A stretch of DNA of 64,000 bases. Source: Streptococcus sp. 68 (GTDB lineage: Bacteria; Bacillota; Bacilli; Lactobacillales; Streptococcaceae). Where the stretch lies: contig NZ_VMMX01000005.1 of the NCBI RefSeq assembly GCF_013277415.1, positions 201,381 to 265,380 on the forward strand, written 5' to 3'. The translations under genes were made by a program, and so were the position numbers. The notes below the pieces were generated by a model, which saw nothing but the letters and a program-made list of their open reading frames with translations, was not told the origin of the DNA and ran no database searches. Shown in pieces: positions 63,580 through 64,000 of this stretch. How positions within the stretch are numbered: the first letter of the stretch is position 1; each line of letters opens with the position of its first letter.

Positions 63580-63793
63580 ATTTTTTCGACCCATTATGAT
63601 TAAAATGAACTTCTTGGTAAGCAAAATCAAGTTTAGGTTTAATGTTTTCGTACAAATCTAAAATCTCTTTTGGAGTATCTTCACGGAAGAAAAATTGTCT
63701 TTTTCCTGAGATAACTTGATCACTAAGAATCCAATGACGAATTTGTTTTGTAAAAATCAAAATTTCCTGACTTGGTAATTCCATTCTTTCCAT
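63569..63793 (-). CDS. Unknown small protein upstream of 63331
   Basis: 74 aa, ATG at 63793 after GAGAGGTGATAAGCA. Reads MERMELPSQEILIFTKQIRH and later DFAYQEVHFNHNGSKKYEK. Not recognised. Helical N-terminus, hydrophilic C-terminus. Forms a pair with the 82-aa gene. Confidence 0.6.
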   Translation of the reverse strand: MERMELPSQEILIFTKQIRHWILSDQVISGKRQFFFREDTPKEILDLYENIKPKLDFAYQEVHFNHNGSKKYEK

Positions 63794-63851
63794 TGCTTAT
63801 CACCTCTCTTTTCATTATAGTTCATGCAATAACATTTAGCAATATTATTTC

Positions 63852-63923
63852 TCAAGTCAGCAATTCCACTTCTTTAGACTCAACTATCATATTTTGAGTT
63901 TTAAGGAAAATCAAATCTCTCAT
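63852..63923 (-). CDS. Candidate 23-codon small ORF
   Basis: ATG at 63923 preceded by GAGGAGAGGTATCAGC, reading MRDLIFLKTQNMIVE and then a stop at 63852. The ribosome binding site is very good for so short a frame. It may be a leader, a micro-protein or the stub of a decayed gene. Low confidence. Confidence 0.3.
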   Translation of the reverse strand: MRDLIFLKTQNMIVESKEVELLT

Positions 63924-64000
63924 GCTGATACCTCTCCTCATTAAATTAAATAGTCAAAAAGATTCTATCTCACATCCTGAATATTACAAAAACATTGAAA

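Overview
The window looks like chromosome from a Mitis-group Streptococcus (S. mitis / S. oralis / S. pneumoniae relatives). Evidence: low-GC Firmicute gene content, a choline-binding-repeat surface protein, three BOX elements, two RUP-like elements, Rgg-type regulators, StkP/PhpP, the ScrKABR sucrose system, and a gene order in the housekeeping blocks that resembles the pneumococcal chromosome. No rRNA, tRNA or CRISPR array was seen.

Layout. 1-2.3 kb is an accessory island: an Rgg regulator, a divergent and very short peptide gene ending in a Trp-Phe-Trp motif, and on the same strand as the peptide a secreted phospholipase A2 coupled to a membrane protein that runs off the left edge. 2.3-7.4 kb: a leftward operon nrdR-dnaB-dnaI-nitroreductase-der. 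7.4-9.4 kb: a GntR regulator with a two-gene ABC transporter. 9.4-12.2 kb: a second Rgg-like regulator, a decayed secreted caspase-like gene and a choline-binding protein. 12.3-15.2 kb: an ABC exporter and lrgA-lrgB. 15.2-20 kb: repeats, a NatAB-like ABC pair, IS30 debris, degenerate 41-bp tandem repeats, a DedA-like protein and a cloverleaf-shaped structured repeat. 20-25.7 kb: the sucrose regulon scrK, scrA / scrB-scrR with four operator-like palindromes. 25.7-28.2 kb: mvaA-mvaS. 28.3-29.5 kb: a split ThrE-type exporter. 29.6-37 kb: stkP, phpP, rsmB, fmt, priA. 37-39.8 kb: rpoZ, gmk, rny. 40-46 kb: the yqeG-yqeH-yhbY-nadD-yqeK-rsfS-yqeM-tmcAL operon, with a second copy of the structured repeat inside it. 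45.7-49.7 kb: CorA, MscS-like, SstT, FUSC exporter. 49.7-50.9 kb: a cysteine-rich MarR regulator with thioredoxin, flanked by two copies of one palindrome. 50.9-53.3 kb: a preQ1 riboswitch with terminator/antiterminator in front of queCDEF. 53.5-62.2 kb: aquaporin, HxlR and its targets, pepF, rsmE-prmA, and a GNAT/Nudix/M50/DUF3013 group. 62.5-64 kb: hicA-hicB toxin-antitoxin and two small unknown genes.

The most interesting candidate system is at the left edge. The 29-residue peptide gene (1056-1145, minus strand) has a strong ribosome binding site, lies divergent from the Rgg gene across an inverted repeat, and ends in a WxW motif like pheromones of the RtgR/RtgS type. Its downstream gene is a secreted phospholipase A2, which suggests cell-density control of a lipolytic exoenzyme. 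Other second-look items are the covarying three-hairpin repeat present twice, the preQ1 switch, and the paired MarR palindromes.

All function calls rest on reading motifs and gene order by eye; no database search was run.
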